Origin: JBBSBY01 sp038250835
GTDB lineage: Bacteria > Desulfobacterota > Desulfomonilia > Desulfomonilales > Desulfomonilaceae
DNA length: 64,000 nt
NCBI GenBank assembly: GCA_038250835.1
Contig: JBBSBY010000002.1
Span: 1 to 64,000 of the forward strand
Direction: 5' to 3'
In this document: piece by piece, positions 1-8,522 of the stretch
How positions within the stretch are numbered: position 1 is the stretch's first letter
Layout of the letters: each line of letters begins with the position of its first letter
The notes under the pieces: generated by a model
The model's input: the letters and a program-made list of their open reading frames with translations, nothing else
The model's database searches: none
Told to the model about the DNA's origin: nothing
Translations under genes and position numbers: made by a program

Positions 1-1
1 G

Positions 2-154
2 GACAAAATTCAGGTCCAAACATTAGCGCAATATTTTGCCGACTTAGACCGCCAAGGGAGGCTATCCGAGCTATTCGGTCGACCTGCACATATTTCCGAT
101 GACGAAAAACGGATCATAGAAACCGAAGAGGGGTGGATACTCGGCATTAGATGA
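2..154 (+). CDS. C-terminal end of an unrecognised protein (cut by window edge)
   Basis: An open frame enters from the left edge and gives 50 residues before the TGA at 152-154. The stretch is charged and well behaved (QYFADLDRQGRLSELFG, then IIETEEGWILGIR at the end), which looks like a genuine C-terminus, not chance coding. I do not recognise the family from this tail. It runs the same way as the two tiny genes that follow about 95 bases later. Confidence 0.5.
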   Translation, partial: DKIQVQTLAQYFADLDRQGRLSELFGRPAHISDDEKRIIETEEGWILGIR

Positions 155-250
155 TAGGCGGAGAGTTGGTTTGCTCTCAAGGGGGTACGCGACTGCATGC
201 GTTTCGAGTCTATCGGAACGGTTAATAAAAAAATAAAGGAGTGGACATAA

Positions 251-436
251 ATGCCGTACAAGCTGACAATTACCAATGTAGTAATTTCTCTTGTTATCTT
301 TTCGCTTCGCTATGGTCTGGAAATGGGTATGCTGTGGGGAGTTAATAAAGTGGCTCTGACGGCAAGAAGCCGCCTTAACACGAGTGAGGGTATTCCTGAA
401 ATCAGCCCGTTCGGTAAGGGCCGGCAGGAGGTTTAG
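251..436 (+). CDS. Small hypothetical protein, 61 aa
   Basis: A short ORF opens at ATG 251 behind an AAGGAG-type ribosome site (about 235-241, spacing 9). Residues 1-30 are hydrophobic (TNVVISLVIFSLRYGLEMGM) and could form one weak membrane segment; the second half is polar (LTARSRLNTSEGIPEISPF). Its end carries AGGAGG (426-431), which serves the next ORF five bases later, so the two are probably translationally coupled. No family is recognised. The ribosome sites and tight packing are the main evidence that it is real. Confidence 0.5.
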   Translation: MPYKLTITNVVISLVIFSLRYGLEMGMLWGVNKVALTARSRLNTSEGIPEISPFGKGRQEV

Positions 437-574
437 ATGCTTGGCTGTCTGTGGTCGCTTTTTGTGATGTCGGCAGCGATAATGGTCATGATAGTAATTT
501 CGCCCACCGTAACAATTCTATTGGTGATCGGCATAATTGCTTTTTATTTATGGATAAAAAAAGGCCCTGATTAG
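437..574 (+). CDS. Tiny single-pass membrane protein, 45 aa
   Basis: ATG 437 follows directly on the stop codon of the preceding small ORF and sits five bases after a perfect AGGAGG (426-431). The 45-residue product is almost entirely hydrophobic, from SLFVMSAAIMVMIVIS through TILLVIGIIAFYLWI, ending in KKGPD. This looks like one or two membrane passes with a positively charged cytoplasmic tail. The hydrophobicity and strong ribosome site support a real gene. Function is unknown; toxin-like, phage-like or accessory small membrane proteins are all possible. Confidence 0.55.
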   Translation: MLGCLWSLFVMSAAIMVMIVISPTVTILLVIGIIAFYLWIKKGPD

Positions 575-729
575 GTAAGTTGATTTTCCTGATCTCATTA
601 CAGGAATTGCCCTTAAATCATCTCCCTGCACGGGTGGAGCAGTTTAAATACGGCTGGGCGCCCTATGTTGGTTGATGATATTTCACATACAGGACAGACA
701 AGTTCACCAGAAGGAAAGCAGGTACAGCA

Positions 730-1566
730 ATGAGCTACTATGACCATAGAGACAAAGTCGGAAATGAAGGTGATGTAGTTAAACATTCTTTACTGGCGGC
801 AGTAGCCGAAAACCTTATGGAATCCAAACAGAACGCGAATTTTATATATGCGGAAACCCACACCGGAAGACCTCGATACAATAACCTTCCGGAAGACGGA
901 CGATGGGTTAACGGTGTAGGGCCATTTTCCGCGCAAATCTCCGAACTCACTACAAACAATCTTCCGGAAGATAATGGCGAAAATTATAATCATCTTCTCC
1001 CATATTGGGAGAATTGTTTTCGGGGGCCGGTCGAAGCGGGGTCTAGTTATTATGGATCGAATGGGATTGTGTTTGAAATGTTGCGAAAAGCAGGGAAGTC
1101 TATTGAATTTCATCTTTGGGATAACAGCGCCGCTGTTTGCCACAGTCTTTTAAGTTATTACGAAGCATGGCCGCAGGTTAATATTTGTCGTGGCGACGGT
1201 TACAGAGGAATACGAACACTGGACAAGGCCGACCTAGTTCTTGTAGATCCCGTATCCATAAAGTCCGAAGAAGAACAGCTAAAGATTATGGAGACGCTAA
1301 GCATTTTAAGCGACCAAAAGATTCCATTTATATGCTGGACCGCCATAGTAGGCGGCGACGAGCGTGAAGCGGATAAATTCAAAGAGAGGGTTCGCAAGCG
1401 CTTTGCCGTTTATTGGGTAACTTGGACGCCACAACAGGGCGCGACTAGGGGGTGCCAAATAACCGTTCCTCAAGGTGAGTTGGCGCAACTTGCAGGCGCA
1501 ACACTCTCGCAGATCGTATCTTTAATGGATGATTGGGAAGTGGGACAGATCTCATCCGACATTTGA
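730..1566 (+). CDS. RlmJ-like (DUF519) methyltransferase homologue with altered motif IV
   Basis: This 278-residue protein resembles RlmJ, the S-adenosylmethionine-dependent enzyme that methylates A2030 of 23S rRNA. Family landmarks are in order: YYDHRDKVGNEGDVVKH at the N-terminus (RlmJ has GNHADVLKH), IYAETHTGRPRY matching LYLDTHAGAGRY, YYGSNGIVFEMLR matching YPGSPLIARLLLR, and the RGDGYRGI segment before motif IV. The catalytic DPPY of RlmJ, however, reads VLVDPVSI here (near residue 173), removing the Pro and Tyr that normally hold the target adenine. It may therefore act on another substrate, or not methylate at all. It starts at an ATG behind AAGGAAAG and has no co-oriented partner downstream. 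Homology is inferred from motif matching by eye. Confidence 0.6.
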   Translation: MSYYDHRDKVGNEGDVVKHSLLAAVAENLMESKQNANFIYAETHTGRPRYNNLPEDGRWVNGVGPFSAQISELTTNNLPEDNGENYNHLLPYWENCFRGPVEAGSSYYGSNGIVFEMLRKAGKSIEFHLWDNSAAVCHSLLSYYEAWPQVNICRGDGYRGIRTLDKADLVLVDPVSIKSEEEQLKIMETLSILSDQKIPFICWTAIVGGDEREADKFKERVRKRFAVYWVTWTPQQGATRGCQITVPQGELAQLAGATLSQIVSLMDDWEVGQISSDI

Positions 1567-1638
1567 ATCCAACTTCAAAATGCGTACCTTAACTAATCGG
1601 AACTGCCTAAACCAGCTAGGCCTTTGACTTATTTTCAA

Positions 1639-1836
1639 TTATGTCGCAACTCGAAATTCTAAGCTGGTCAGGTTAGGAATACTCTTGGACGCCTCAAGAA
1701 CTTCCAGGCCGAGTAAAGCGCCATTCTCATCATAATCTAAGATGACGCCGGGTTTTTCTTCATCGCTCTCTGCTACCAAGCCGGGCTTCAAAATCACGGT
1801 GAGGGTGTCGGTCTTGGGGTCGTAAGTTACGTTCAT
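1639..1836 (-). CDS. DUF2283 family protein
   Basis: A 65-residue protein with the compact signature of DUF2283: MNVTYDPKTDTLTVIL at the start, then ESDEEKPGVILDYDENGALLGLEVLEASK. The length is typical of the family. DUF2283 proteins are often found beside DUF4258 partners and are suspected of antitoxin-like roles; no partner is visible here, so this one is an orphan. It lies just downstream of trkH on the same strand and could be read through from that operon. Biochemical function is not established. Confidence 0.8.
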   Translation of the reverse strand: MNVTYDPKTDTLTVILKPGLVAESDEEKPGVILDYDENGALLGLEVLEASKSIPNLTSLEFRVAT

Positions 1837-1897
1837 TATCCGCTCCTATATTTGGTAAGCTTGCTCGTCCGGAAAGCATGGTAATACGAGCCAACCT

Positions 1898-3343
1898 TCA
1901 TCGCCGCCAAACATCCGGTATAAAAAGAATAAGCACGGTGTAGAGTTCAAGGCGTCCTACCACCATGTTGAATGTCAGGAGAAGTTTACACGGAGTGCTA
2001 AACCATGAATAATTGTCCATGGCGCCGACGTAGAGCAGTCCGGGACCTACATTGGCGAGTGTCGCCGTTGAAGCGCCGATGGAAGTCACCAAATCCACCT
2101 GCAAGATCACCAGCAATAGAGTTGAAATCGCCCAAATGCCTATGAATAGGCTCAAAAAAGCTATAATACTGTTTATTGTTGGATTCGGAATCACCCGATG
2201 ATCAACTTTAAGCGGAATTACAGCCCGAGGATGAATTAACAGCGTTAATTCACGGAAGATGTGCTTGCTCGCCACAATCAGGCGAAGACACTTCATGCCG
2301 CCGCCTGTGCTGCCGGCGCAGCCTCCCATGAACATCAGGCACAACAAGATCCATTGGCAATCCCAAGGCCATAGCTCCCAATCAGTTGAAACAAAGCCCG
2401 TAGTCGTCATGATCGAAGCGGTTTGGAAAGTGGCGTGTGTGAATGCCTCACTTAAATTGTGAAAGCTTGTCCCAAAGATCCGAAAAGTAATAAAACAAGC
2501 TACTACGATCAGGATCGTGAGGTAGACTCGAAATTCCAAAGATTTGAAATATCCTGTAAATCTTCCCGTCAGAGCCTGGAAATGCAGAGTAAAATTTACT
2601 CCCGCGGCAAACATGAATATGGTAATTATCCATTGGATATAGCCACTGGAATAGTGCTCAATCGACGTATTCTTGGTGGAAAAACCACCGGTAGCCACTG
2701 TGCCGAATGAGTGACAAAGCGAATCAAACAACTCCATTCCGAATATCCAGAGGAGAGTAACCTCGAGTACGGTTAGGAGTATGTAGACTTTCCACAAGCT
2801 TCGGGCGGTTTCCGTAACCCTTGGTCTAAGCTTGTCCACAACCGGTGAAGGGACTTCAGCCTTGAGCATCCCCATTCCGCCGACACCGAGGAAAGGTATA
2901 ATGGCCACGGAGAGCACAACAATGCCCATGCCTCCCAGCCAATGGGTCATGCTGCGCCAAAAAAGAATACTTTTCGGAAGGTTCGCGGGTTCAGCTATAA
3001 CCGATGCGCCGGTAGTTGTGAAACCTGAGGCGGATTCGAATAGAGCGTCAGGGAAGCTGGGGAGAACTCCCGTGACCAGGTAGGGGAGGGCGCCGATCAG
3101 TGCGGCAATAAACCATCCCAGCCCCACAATAACGAATCCTTCACGAGCCCCATAAGTTGCCCGAGGGTCTCGAAAGAAAAAGTAAACCAATCCCCCGGTT
3201 ACCACGACCAATCCGGTTATAATCAGGAGTTCCTTCCAAGTGTCCTCACCGTAATATAAGGCCCACGGCACTGCCGTAATAATCCAGAGTCCGACCAGGG
3301 CGGCAAGGGCGCCAAGAGTCGATATGGTAAGCCGGAGATTCAT
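1898..3343 (-). CDS. trkH: Trk-type potassium uptake channel subunit TrkH
   Basis: An inner-membrane K+ channel subunit of the Trk/Ktr superfamily, 481 residues, near the usual length for TrkH. Hydrophobic segments run throughout. The four P-loop repeats that line the selectivity filter are visible as SGFTTTGASV, TVATGGFSTK, TTTGFVSTD and ANVGPGLLYVG, each with its central glycine. The C-terminus MVVGRLELYTVLILFIP is a TrkH hallmark. Its ATG overlaps the trkA stop by one base (TAATG), so it is co-transcribed and translationally coupled with the regulatory subunit that gates it. Confidence 0.95.
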   Translation of the reverse strand: MNLRLTISTLGALAALVGLWIITAVPWALYYGEDTWKELLIITGLVVVTGGLVYFFFRDPRATYGAREGFVIVGLGWFIAALIGALPYLVTGVLPSFPDALFESASGFTTTGASVIAEPANLPKSILFWRSMTHWLGGMGIVVLSVAIIPFLGVGGMGMLKAEVPSPVVDKLRPRVTETARSLWKVYILLTVLEVTLLWIFGMELFDSLCHSFGTVATGGFSTKNTSIEHYSSGYIQWIITIFMFAAGVNFTLHFQALTGRFTGYFKSLEFRVYLTILIVVACFITFRIFGTSFHNLSEAFTHATFQTASIMTTTGFVSTDWELWPWDCQWILLCLMFMGGCAGSTGGGMKCLRLIVASKHIFRELTLLIHPRAVIPLKVDHRVIPNPTINSIIAFLSLFIGIWAISTLLLVILQVDLVTSIGASTATLANVGPGLLYVGAMDNYSWFSTPCKLLLTFNMVVGRLELYTVLILFIPDVWRR

Positions 3344-4710
3344 TAGAAGTACTCCAGTTTAACCAAAAAGAGCTTTTCCACTTTTGCAACCGCTTCTCTG
3401 CGTGCAAACACCACAACTCTGTCTCCAGGGGTTATCACTGTGCGTCCATCAGGAATTATAAATTCCTCGCCTCGGACGACCGATCCAACAATGGAGCCGG
3501 CTGGAAATCGTATTTTAGCCAACTGACGTTGGACTATATCCGAGGTTTCCATGGCTTCATATTCCAGGATTTCCACACCCTCTCCGGGTAGCATCGTAAG
3601 TGATAAAACCTTTCCCTTGCGAATGTATTGAAGGATTCGAGATACCCCGACCAGTCTCGGATTAATGGTAATGTCTACACCGATTGCCGAGACCAGTCGA
3701 TGGTACTCAACTTTGTTCGTCAGCGCCGCTACCCTGTAGGCCCCCATTCTCTTGGCAAGAATGGCCGTTAACGCATTCTGTTCATCACCATCGGTCATGG
3801 CCAGAAATGCGTCGGTATCCGCAATGCCCTCGCTTCGCAGCAAGTCTTCATCAATAGCGTCCGCTTTTAAGACCATCGTGTGTTTAAGCTCGGCCGCGAT
3901 TCTTTCGCATCTTTCAGGGTCGGATTCAATGAGGCGAATGTGATGTATACCAATATCTTCAAGCGCATGCGCCACCTGCACCCCGACACTCGTTCCACCA
4001 TAAATCATTAGCTTCTTCAGTGGTTTTGAACGAGCGCCGGCGATATCAAGAAAATGCTTCACGGATTCCATTGCCGCCATAATGTAAATGGTGTCTCCGG
4101 ACTGGAGCACATCGCTTCCTCTGGGAATCAGAATCTCGGATTCGCGGAAGATCGCCGGGATAAGTATTTTTTCATTGGGGTAAGCAGAACGGATTTGAAT
4201 TAGTGAACGCCCGACAAGAGGAGAGTTTTCAGCGAGTTTGATTCCGAAAAGTTTAACGCTGGATGAGGCAAAATCCACAACATCAGTGGCCGCGGGTATT
4301 TGCAGCACGTTCACAAGTTTTTTGACGGCTTCGCTGCCGGGGTTAATGACGAGATCTATGTCCAGGTGCTTTTCATCTAGAATTTCCGGAAGATTGGAAT
4401 AGTTTCCGGCTCGTAACCGGGCTACTTTGCGAATAGCGGGATTCAGCACACCGGCCACATAGCAGGCTACCAGATTGGCTTCATCGGAATCGGTTACTGC
4501 TATAAGAATTGAGGCCGCGGCGATTCCCGCCTCTTCTAGAATTGCCGGAGACGATCCGCTGCCGTGGATCGCCGTGACGTCCAGGTTTTCTTGAACCCAA
4601 TAAACGCGTTCCTCTCGTAAATCAACCAGGGTTACGTCCTTATTTTCAAAGGACAAACGTCGCGCCAGGTGATAACCCATTTCACCGGCGCCCACTATTA
4701 CAATTCGCAA
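3343..4710 (-). CDS. trkA: Trk system regulatory subunit TrkA
   Basis: A cytoplasmic, nucleotide-binding ring protein that gates TrkH. The 455 residues form two RCK units. The first Rossmann motif is IVGAGEMGYHLARRL at the very N-terminus with acidic DLREERV. The second begins near residue 233 with IYGGTSVGVQVAHAL and ESDPERCE. Each Rossmann half is followed by a TrkA-C regulatory domain (PLVGRSLIQIRSAYP and RQLAKIRFPAGSIVG). This is the standard duplicated TrkA layout. First gene of a trkA-trkH operon read leftwards. Confidence 0.95.
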   Translation of the reverse strand: MRIVIVGAGEMGYHLARRLSFENKDVTLVDLREERVYWVQENLDVTAIHGSGSSPAILEEAGIAAASILIAVTDSDEANLVACYVAGVLNPAIRKVARLRAGNYSNLPEILDEKHLDIDLVINPGSEAVKKLVNVLQIPAATDVVDFASSSVKLFGIKLAENSPLVGRSLIQIRSAYPNEKILIPAIFRESEILIPRGSDVLQSGDTIYIMAAMESVKHFLDIAGARSKPLKKLMIYGGTSVGVQVAHALEDIGIHHIRLIESDPERCERIAAELKHTMVLKADAIDEDLLRSEGIADTDAFLAMTDGDEQNALTAILAKRMGAYRVAALTNKVEYHRLVSAIGVDITINPRLVGVSRILQYIRKGKVLSLTMLPGEGVEILEYEAMETSDIVQRQLAKIRFPAGSIVGSVVRGEEFIIPDGRTVITPGDRVVVFARREAVAKVEKLFLVKLEYF

Positions 4711-5103
4711 GAGGCGATCTCCCGATAAAGCGTTCCAAAAATACTGAGTGTGGAGTTTTCCGATTCGGTGAGATTACCTTGCGTCGAGCTTCCGGTCAAT
4801 CAAGTTTATAATTTGGTTATTCTGTGCGGGCAAGAGATGAAAGCTCATCTGCTTGAGTTTTTTGCCTCAGAAATGATTCATCACGTTTGATAGGATCGTG
4901 TCAAAACTTCGGAGCTTTAGGCAAGCATTTCCTCACGCCGGCCATATAATAAATACACACCGGCGATGTCCACGGCTATCTTGAAGGAGAATGACCATGA
5001 GCAAAAACGTTGAGTCACGAGGAGCAGCATGAAAACCGGGCGCATTGACCAGATACGAAGTGGTTAAGCCCGAGACAGTGAAAGAAATATAGGAGAGACA
5101 AGA
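4711..5103 (+). other. Intergenic region between divergent trkA and aldo/keto reductase
   Basis: About 390 bases without a convincing gene. A TATAAT box lies at 4945-4950 but its -35 region is poor. Behind an AAGGAG (4984-4989), an 11-codon ORF at 4997-5032 (MSKNVESRGAA) overlaps a 12-codon ORF starting at 5029. Both end before the reductase and look like gene relics or a leader, not functional proteins. The region marks the left border of a GC-richer accessory segment. Confidence 0.35.
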
Positions 5104-6099
5104 ATGCAAAAACGTAAACTGGGGAAAAACGGCCTTGAAGTCTCGGCTCTGGGGCTAGGTTGCATGGGTATGAGCTTTGGCTACGGTCCGGCTGGGGACA
5201 AGCATGAGATGATCTCACTGATTCGGTCGGCAGTCGAACGCGGCGTCACATACTTCGACACCGCTGAAGTCTACGGTCCGTTCACGAACGAAGAACTCGT
5301 GGGTGAAGCCCTCGCTCCCTTTAGTGGACAAGTAATGATAGCCACAAAGTTCGGATTTAAACTCGATCCCAAGGGGGGACCAGCCTGGGTTGGCCTGGAT
5401 AGTCGACCAGAGCATATCAAGCAGGTTGCTGAGGGCTCACTCAGGCGACTCAAGGTTGATGCCATCGATCTGTTCTATCAGCACCGTGTTGACCCGGACG
5501 TGCCGATCGAAGACGTGGCGGGAGCGGTGAGGGTTTTGATTCAGGAAGGCAAGGTTAAGCATTTCGGCCTTTCTGAACCAGGGGTTCAAACGATCCGTCG
5601 CGCACACGGAATCCAGCCGGTCACTGCAGTCCAGAGCGAATACTCGCTGTGGTGGAGACGCCCTGAAGCGGAATTGCTGCCGACGCTCGAAGAACTCGAG
5701 ATAGGCTTGGTCCCATACAGTCCTCTGGGTAAGGGTTTCCTCACGGGAAAGATCAACGAAAACACAACGTTCGACAGTTCCGACTTCCGCAACATCGTTC
5801 CTCGCTTTAGTCCGGAGGCTCGGAAGGCGAATAAGGCCTTGCTTGATTTGCTTCACGAGATCTCAGAACGGAAGAAGGCGACACCTGCTCAGATCGCTCT
5901 CGCTTGGCTGCTTGCCCAGAAGCCGTGGATAGTACCCATCCCGGGCACCACGAAGCTGCATCGCTTGGAGGAGAATATTGGAGCAGCGGTTGTCGAACTC
6001 ACATCCGATGATCTTCGTGATATCGAGAGCGCCGCGTCCAAAATCAGTGTGCAAGGGGATCGTTACCCGGAACAGCTGGAGCAAATGACCGGTCTGTGA
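5104..6099 (+). CDS. Aldo/keto reductase
   Basis: A cytosolic NADPH-dependent oxidoreductase of the AKR superfamily, 331 residues, full length. The N-terminal strand KLGKNGLEVSALGLGCMGMS is typical. The catalytic tetrad is represented by FDTAEVYG (Asp and Tyr), ATKFGF (Lys) and FYQHRVDP (His), and the nucleotide-binding end by IVPIPGTTKLHRLEENI. It resembles the AKR13-type enzymes that reduce aldehydes and small ketones. It starts at ATG behind AGGAGA and heads a rightward cluster with an SDR, a CMD-fold protein and cupins. Base composition is GC-richer than the flanking housekeeping genes, suggesting transfer. Substrate unknown. Confidence 0.92.
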   Translation: MQKRKLGKNGLEVSALGLGCMGMSFGYGPAGDKHEMISLIRSAVERGVTYFDTAEVYGPFTNEELVGEALAPFSGQVMIATKFGFKLDPKGGPAWVGLDSRPEHIKQVAEGSLRRLKVDAIDLFYQHRVDPDVPIEDVAGAVRVLIQEGKVKHFGLSEPGVQTIRRAHGIQPVTAVQSEYSLWWRRPEAELLPTLEELEIGLVPYSPLGKGFLTGKINENTTFDSSDFRNIVPRFSPEARKANKALLDLLHEISERKKATPAQIALAWLLAQKPWIVPIPGTTKLHRLEENIGAAVVELTSDDLRDIESAASKISVQGDRYPEQLEQMTGL

Positions 6100-6162
6100 G
6101 CAGCAGCATGGCAGACTGTTCCAGCTTCTGCTTCATGACAAAGACATGAAAGGAGCATATTC

Positions 6163-6921
6163 ATGAACATGTTTTTCAACGTTAAGGTCGCACTCGTCAC
6201 CGGGGCTGCATCAGGTATGGGACTAGCGACGGCGCAAGCGTTCGCGAAGGCGGGCGCGGCCGTGGTTCTGGCGGACACCAAGGAGGCCGCGGTGAAGGCG
6301 GCAGCAGAGAAGCTGGTAACCACTGGTCACAAGGCACTCGCCGTCCGTTGTGACGTGAGCGATGACGGCCAAGTGGCCGAAATGGTGGACCGAACAGTTG
6401 CCGAGTTCGGCCGACTCGACGCTGCGTTCAACAACGCCGGGATTATGGCTCGGATAGCCCCGACTGCGGACAGCACCCGCGAAGATTGGGACCGCGTAAT
6501 CGGGATCAACTTGCGGGGCGTGTGGAGTTGCATGAAGCACGAACTGCGGCAGATGGAACGTCAAGGGAGCGGCGCGATCGTCAACAACGCGTCGGTGGGA
6601 GCATTGACCGGCAACCCCGGCATCGGGTCCTACATCGCATCCAAGCACGGCGTGGTCGGACTGACACGGACGGCCGCGCTCGAATACATCAAGCACGGCA
6701 TTCGCGTGAACGCGATCAATCCAGGTTTGATCGACACGCAGGTCGCCCGCGTCGTCGCCGGCGACGAGGAGGCGTATGCCCAATTAGCGAAGCACGTTCC
6801 CATCGGCCGTGCCGGAAGGCCTGAGGAAATTGCGTCGGTTGTGCTGTGGCTTTGCAGTCCGGGGGCAAGCTACGTGGTCGGCCATGCCCTTACGGTGGAT
6901 GGTGGGTCGACGGCGCCTTGA
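6163..6921 (+). CDS. Short-chain dehydrogenase/reductase
   Basis: A classical SDR of 252 residues. The N-terminal cofactor motif is VTGAASGMGLATAQA (TGxxxGxG), followed by NNAGI near residue 90. The catalytic Ser lies in VNNASVGAL, and YIASKHG supplies the YxxxK pair. The C-terminus VVGHALTVDGGS is diagnostic of the FabG-like subgroup. ATG 6163 is preceded by AAAGGAG. It follows the aldo/keto reductase by 63 bases in the same direction, so the two may be one transcript. High GC codon use. Substrate cannot be inferred. Confidence 0.93.
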   Translation: MNMFFNVKVALVTGAASGMGLATAQAFAKAGAAVVLADTKEAAVKAAAEKLVTTGHKALAVRCDVSDDGQVAEMVDRTVAEFGRLDAAFNNAGIMARIAPTADSTREDWDRVIGINLRGVWSCMKHELRQMERQGSGAIVNNASVGALTGNPGIGSYIASKHGVVGLTRTAALEYIKHGIRVNAINPGLIDTQVARVVAGDEEAYAQLAKHVPIGRAGRPEEIASVVLWLCSPGASYVVGHALTVDGGSTAP

Positions 6922-7234
6922 TTCGCGGCATTATCGGCCCGGTGATCTACCATGCATCCAAGCACGGAGTAATCGGGCTCACGAAGAGTGCTGCGCTCGA
7001 ATATGCATCCAGGGGTTATCCGCATCAACGCAGTTGCCTGGGGACAGCAACACGCCGATGATTGGACACGTTTACGAGGCAGACGCCATGAAAGATATCA
7101 TGAGAGATCAGCCGATCGGGCGACTTGGCCGGCCTGAGGGGATCGCCTCTGCCGTTCTCCGGCTTTGCAGCCTCGGGGCAAGCTTCGTGATCGGTCACGC
7201 GCTCGTCGTGGACGACGGCTACACCGCACGCTAA
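6922..7234 (+). pseudogene. Remnant of a second SDR gene, frameshifted
   Basis: Directly after the intact SDR lies the C-terminal half of another SDR broken into three frames. The first piece reads IYHASKHGVIGLTKSAALEY (from about 6945) with the YxxxK motif. Near 7017 the reading moves to a frame giving IRINAVA. Near 7036 it moves again to PGDSNTPMIGHV and on to LGRPEGIASAVL and VIGHALVVDDGYTAR, ending at 7234. The N-terminal cofactor half is missing. At least two frameshifts and a large deletion make this a dead paralogue, most likely a decayed tandem copy. Confidence 0.85.
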
Positions 7235-7293
7235 GTACGATAACTGAGGTCTTCACAATCGGCAAAGGGCGCGGCGTTCAAAGGGGTAATATT

Positions 7294-8442
7294 ATGCACA
7301 AAAAACTTACTTTAATTTTGGCGGCAGTTTTAATCTCAGTGTTTAGCATAGCAACCATTTCGGAGGCGCAGTCTATGAAAAACGAAGGCTTGAACGCCAA
7401 ACAGGAAAAAATCGTCACCATTGCAGCCTTCACCGCTAACGGCGACCTGCAGAAACTGAAAACAGCCTTGAACGAGGGGTTGGATAACGGCTTAACGGTT
7501 AATGAAATCAAGGAAATCCTCTTGCAGATGTACGCCTATGCGGGATTTCCCCGCAGCTTGAACGGCATCAACACTTTTATGACCGTTATGGACGAGCGGC
7601 AAACAAAAGGTATCAAGGATGAGATGGGCAAAGAAGCCGGCCCCATTCCCGCCGACATGAATAAGGCTGAATACGGCGCAATGGTGCGGGCAAGGCTTGC
7701 CGGTCAGAAAGTTATGGAGCCTCCCGGCGGGTATCAACTATTCATGCCCGCCATCGACACTTTCCTGAAAGAACACCTTTTTTCGGACATCTTCGCCCGC
7801 GACAACCTGGATTACCAGAGCAGGGAACTTGCGACCATTTCAGCTCTTGCCGCCATGACAGGCACAGCCGGCCAGCTCCGGTTTCATCTCGGCGCCGCCA
7901 TGAATACTGGACTGACCGAAGCTCAGTTGAAGGATTTCGTATCCGTACTCAAATCCAAGGTAGGCAAAAAGGAAGCCGAGACCGCCCATGAAATATTGAG
8001 TGAGGTTCTAAGCAGCAGGCCGGCGGAGCAGTCAGCCACGTCAAGTGTAAGCACACATGCTGCAACAAGGAAGGCGGGTGGCATGAAGCCGGCGTCATCT
8101 CTATACGGGCTTGCTCTTGCCGAGGAGATGCAAGGCCGCTACGTGCGTCTAGCAGAAATCGAAATCAATCCCGCTCAGCTGGAAAGCTATAAAGCTGCGG
8201 CTAAGGAGGAAATTGAAACTTCTGTTCGCGTGGAGCCGGGAGTCCTGGCCTTATTTGCCGTGTCGGAAAAGGATAATCCCGCCCACATAATGGTTTTTGA
8301 AATGTATGCTGATGAGGATGCGTACAAGGCGCATCTTGAAACGCCTCATTTCAAGAAATATAAGGCCGCGACACAGAAAATGGTTAAGTCTCTCAAACTT
8401 GTAGTGACTGTTCCAATTATACTGGGCGCCAAGGCGAAGTGA
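7294..8442 (+). CDS. Exported carboxymuconolactone-decarboxylase-like protein fused to an ABM monooxygenase domain
   Basis: 382 residues from ATG 7294, chosen because AAGGGG lies just upstream and the product then begins with a signal peptide (KKLTLILAAVLISVFSIATI, cleavage near SEAQS). Two AhpD/CMD-fold units follow, one around residues 30-110 (QEKIVTIAAFTANGDLQKL) and one around 160-240 (SRELATISALAAMTGTAGQL). After a Ser/Thr/Ala linker, the last 100 residues form an antibiotic-biosynthesis-monooxygenase-type ferredoxin-like domain (YVRLAEIEINPAQLESYKAA, ending with an AYKAHLETPHFKKY segment). The CxxC of peroxidase AhpD is absent. The combination suggests a periplasmic quinone- or aromatic-handling role, but no reaction can be assigned. 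Confidence 0.8.
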   Translation: MHKKLTLILAAVLISVFSIATISEAQSMKNEGLNAKQEKIVTIAAFTANGDLQKLKTALNEGLDNGLTVNEIKEILLQMYAYAGFPRSLNGINTFMTVMDERQTKGIKDEMGKEAGPIPADMNKAEYGAMVRARLAGQKVMEPPGGYQLFMPAIDTFLKEHLFSDIFARDNLDYQSRELATISALAAMTGTAGQLRFHLGAAMNTGLTEAQLKDFVSVLKSKVGKKEAETAHEILSEVLSSRPAEQSATSSVSTHAATRKAGGMKPASSLYGLALAEEMQGRYVRLAEIEINPAQLESYKAAAKEEIETSVRVEPGVLALFAVSEKDNPAHIMVFEMYADEDAYKAHLETPHFKKYKAATQKMVKSLKLVVTVPIILGAKAK

Positions 8443-8522
8443 AGACGATCAGCACGGGCGCTCGTCACGATGACGCAAGCAAGAGGAGAGCGTTTCGTGC
8501 GCTGAATCAAAAGGAGACCGAA

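Noticed and set aside
4997..5067. Two overlapping mini-ORFs as a regulatory leader peptide of the aldo/keto reductase
   Set aside because: No amino-acid bias, no attenuator hairpin and no conserved pattern; more likely a gene relic.
6223..6783. 186-codon open frame opposite the SDR gene
   Set aside because: It is a GC-rich shadow of a gene with full SDR motifs.
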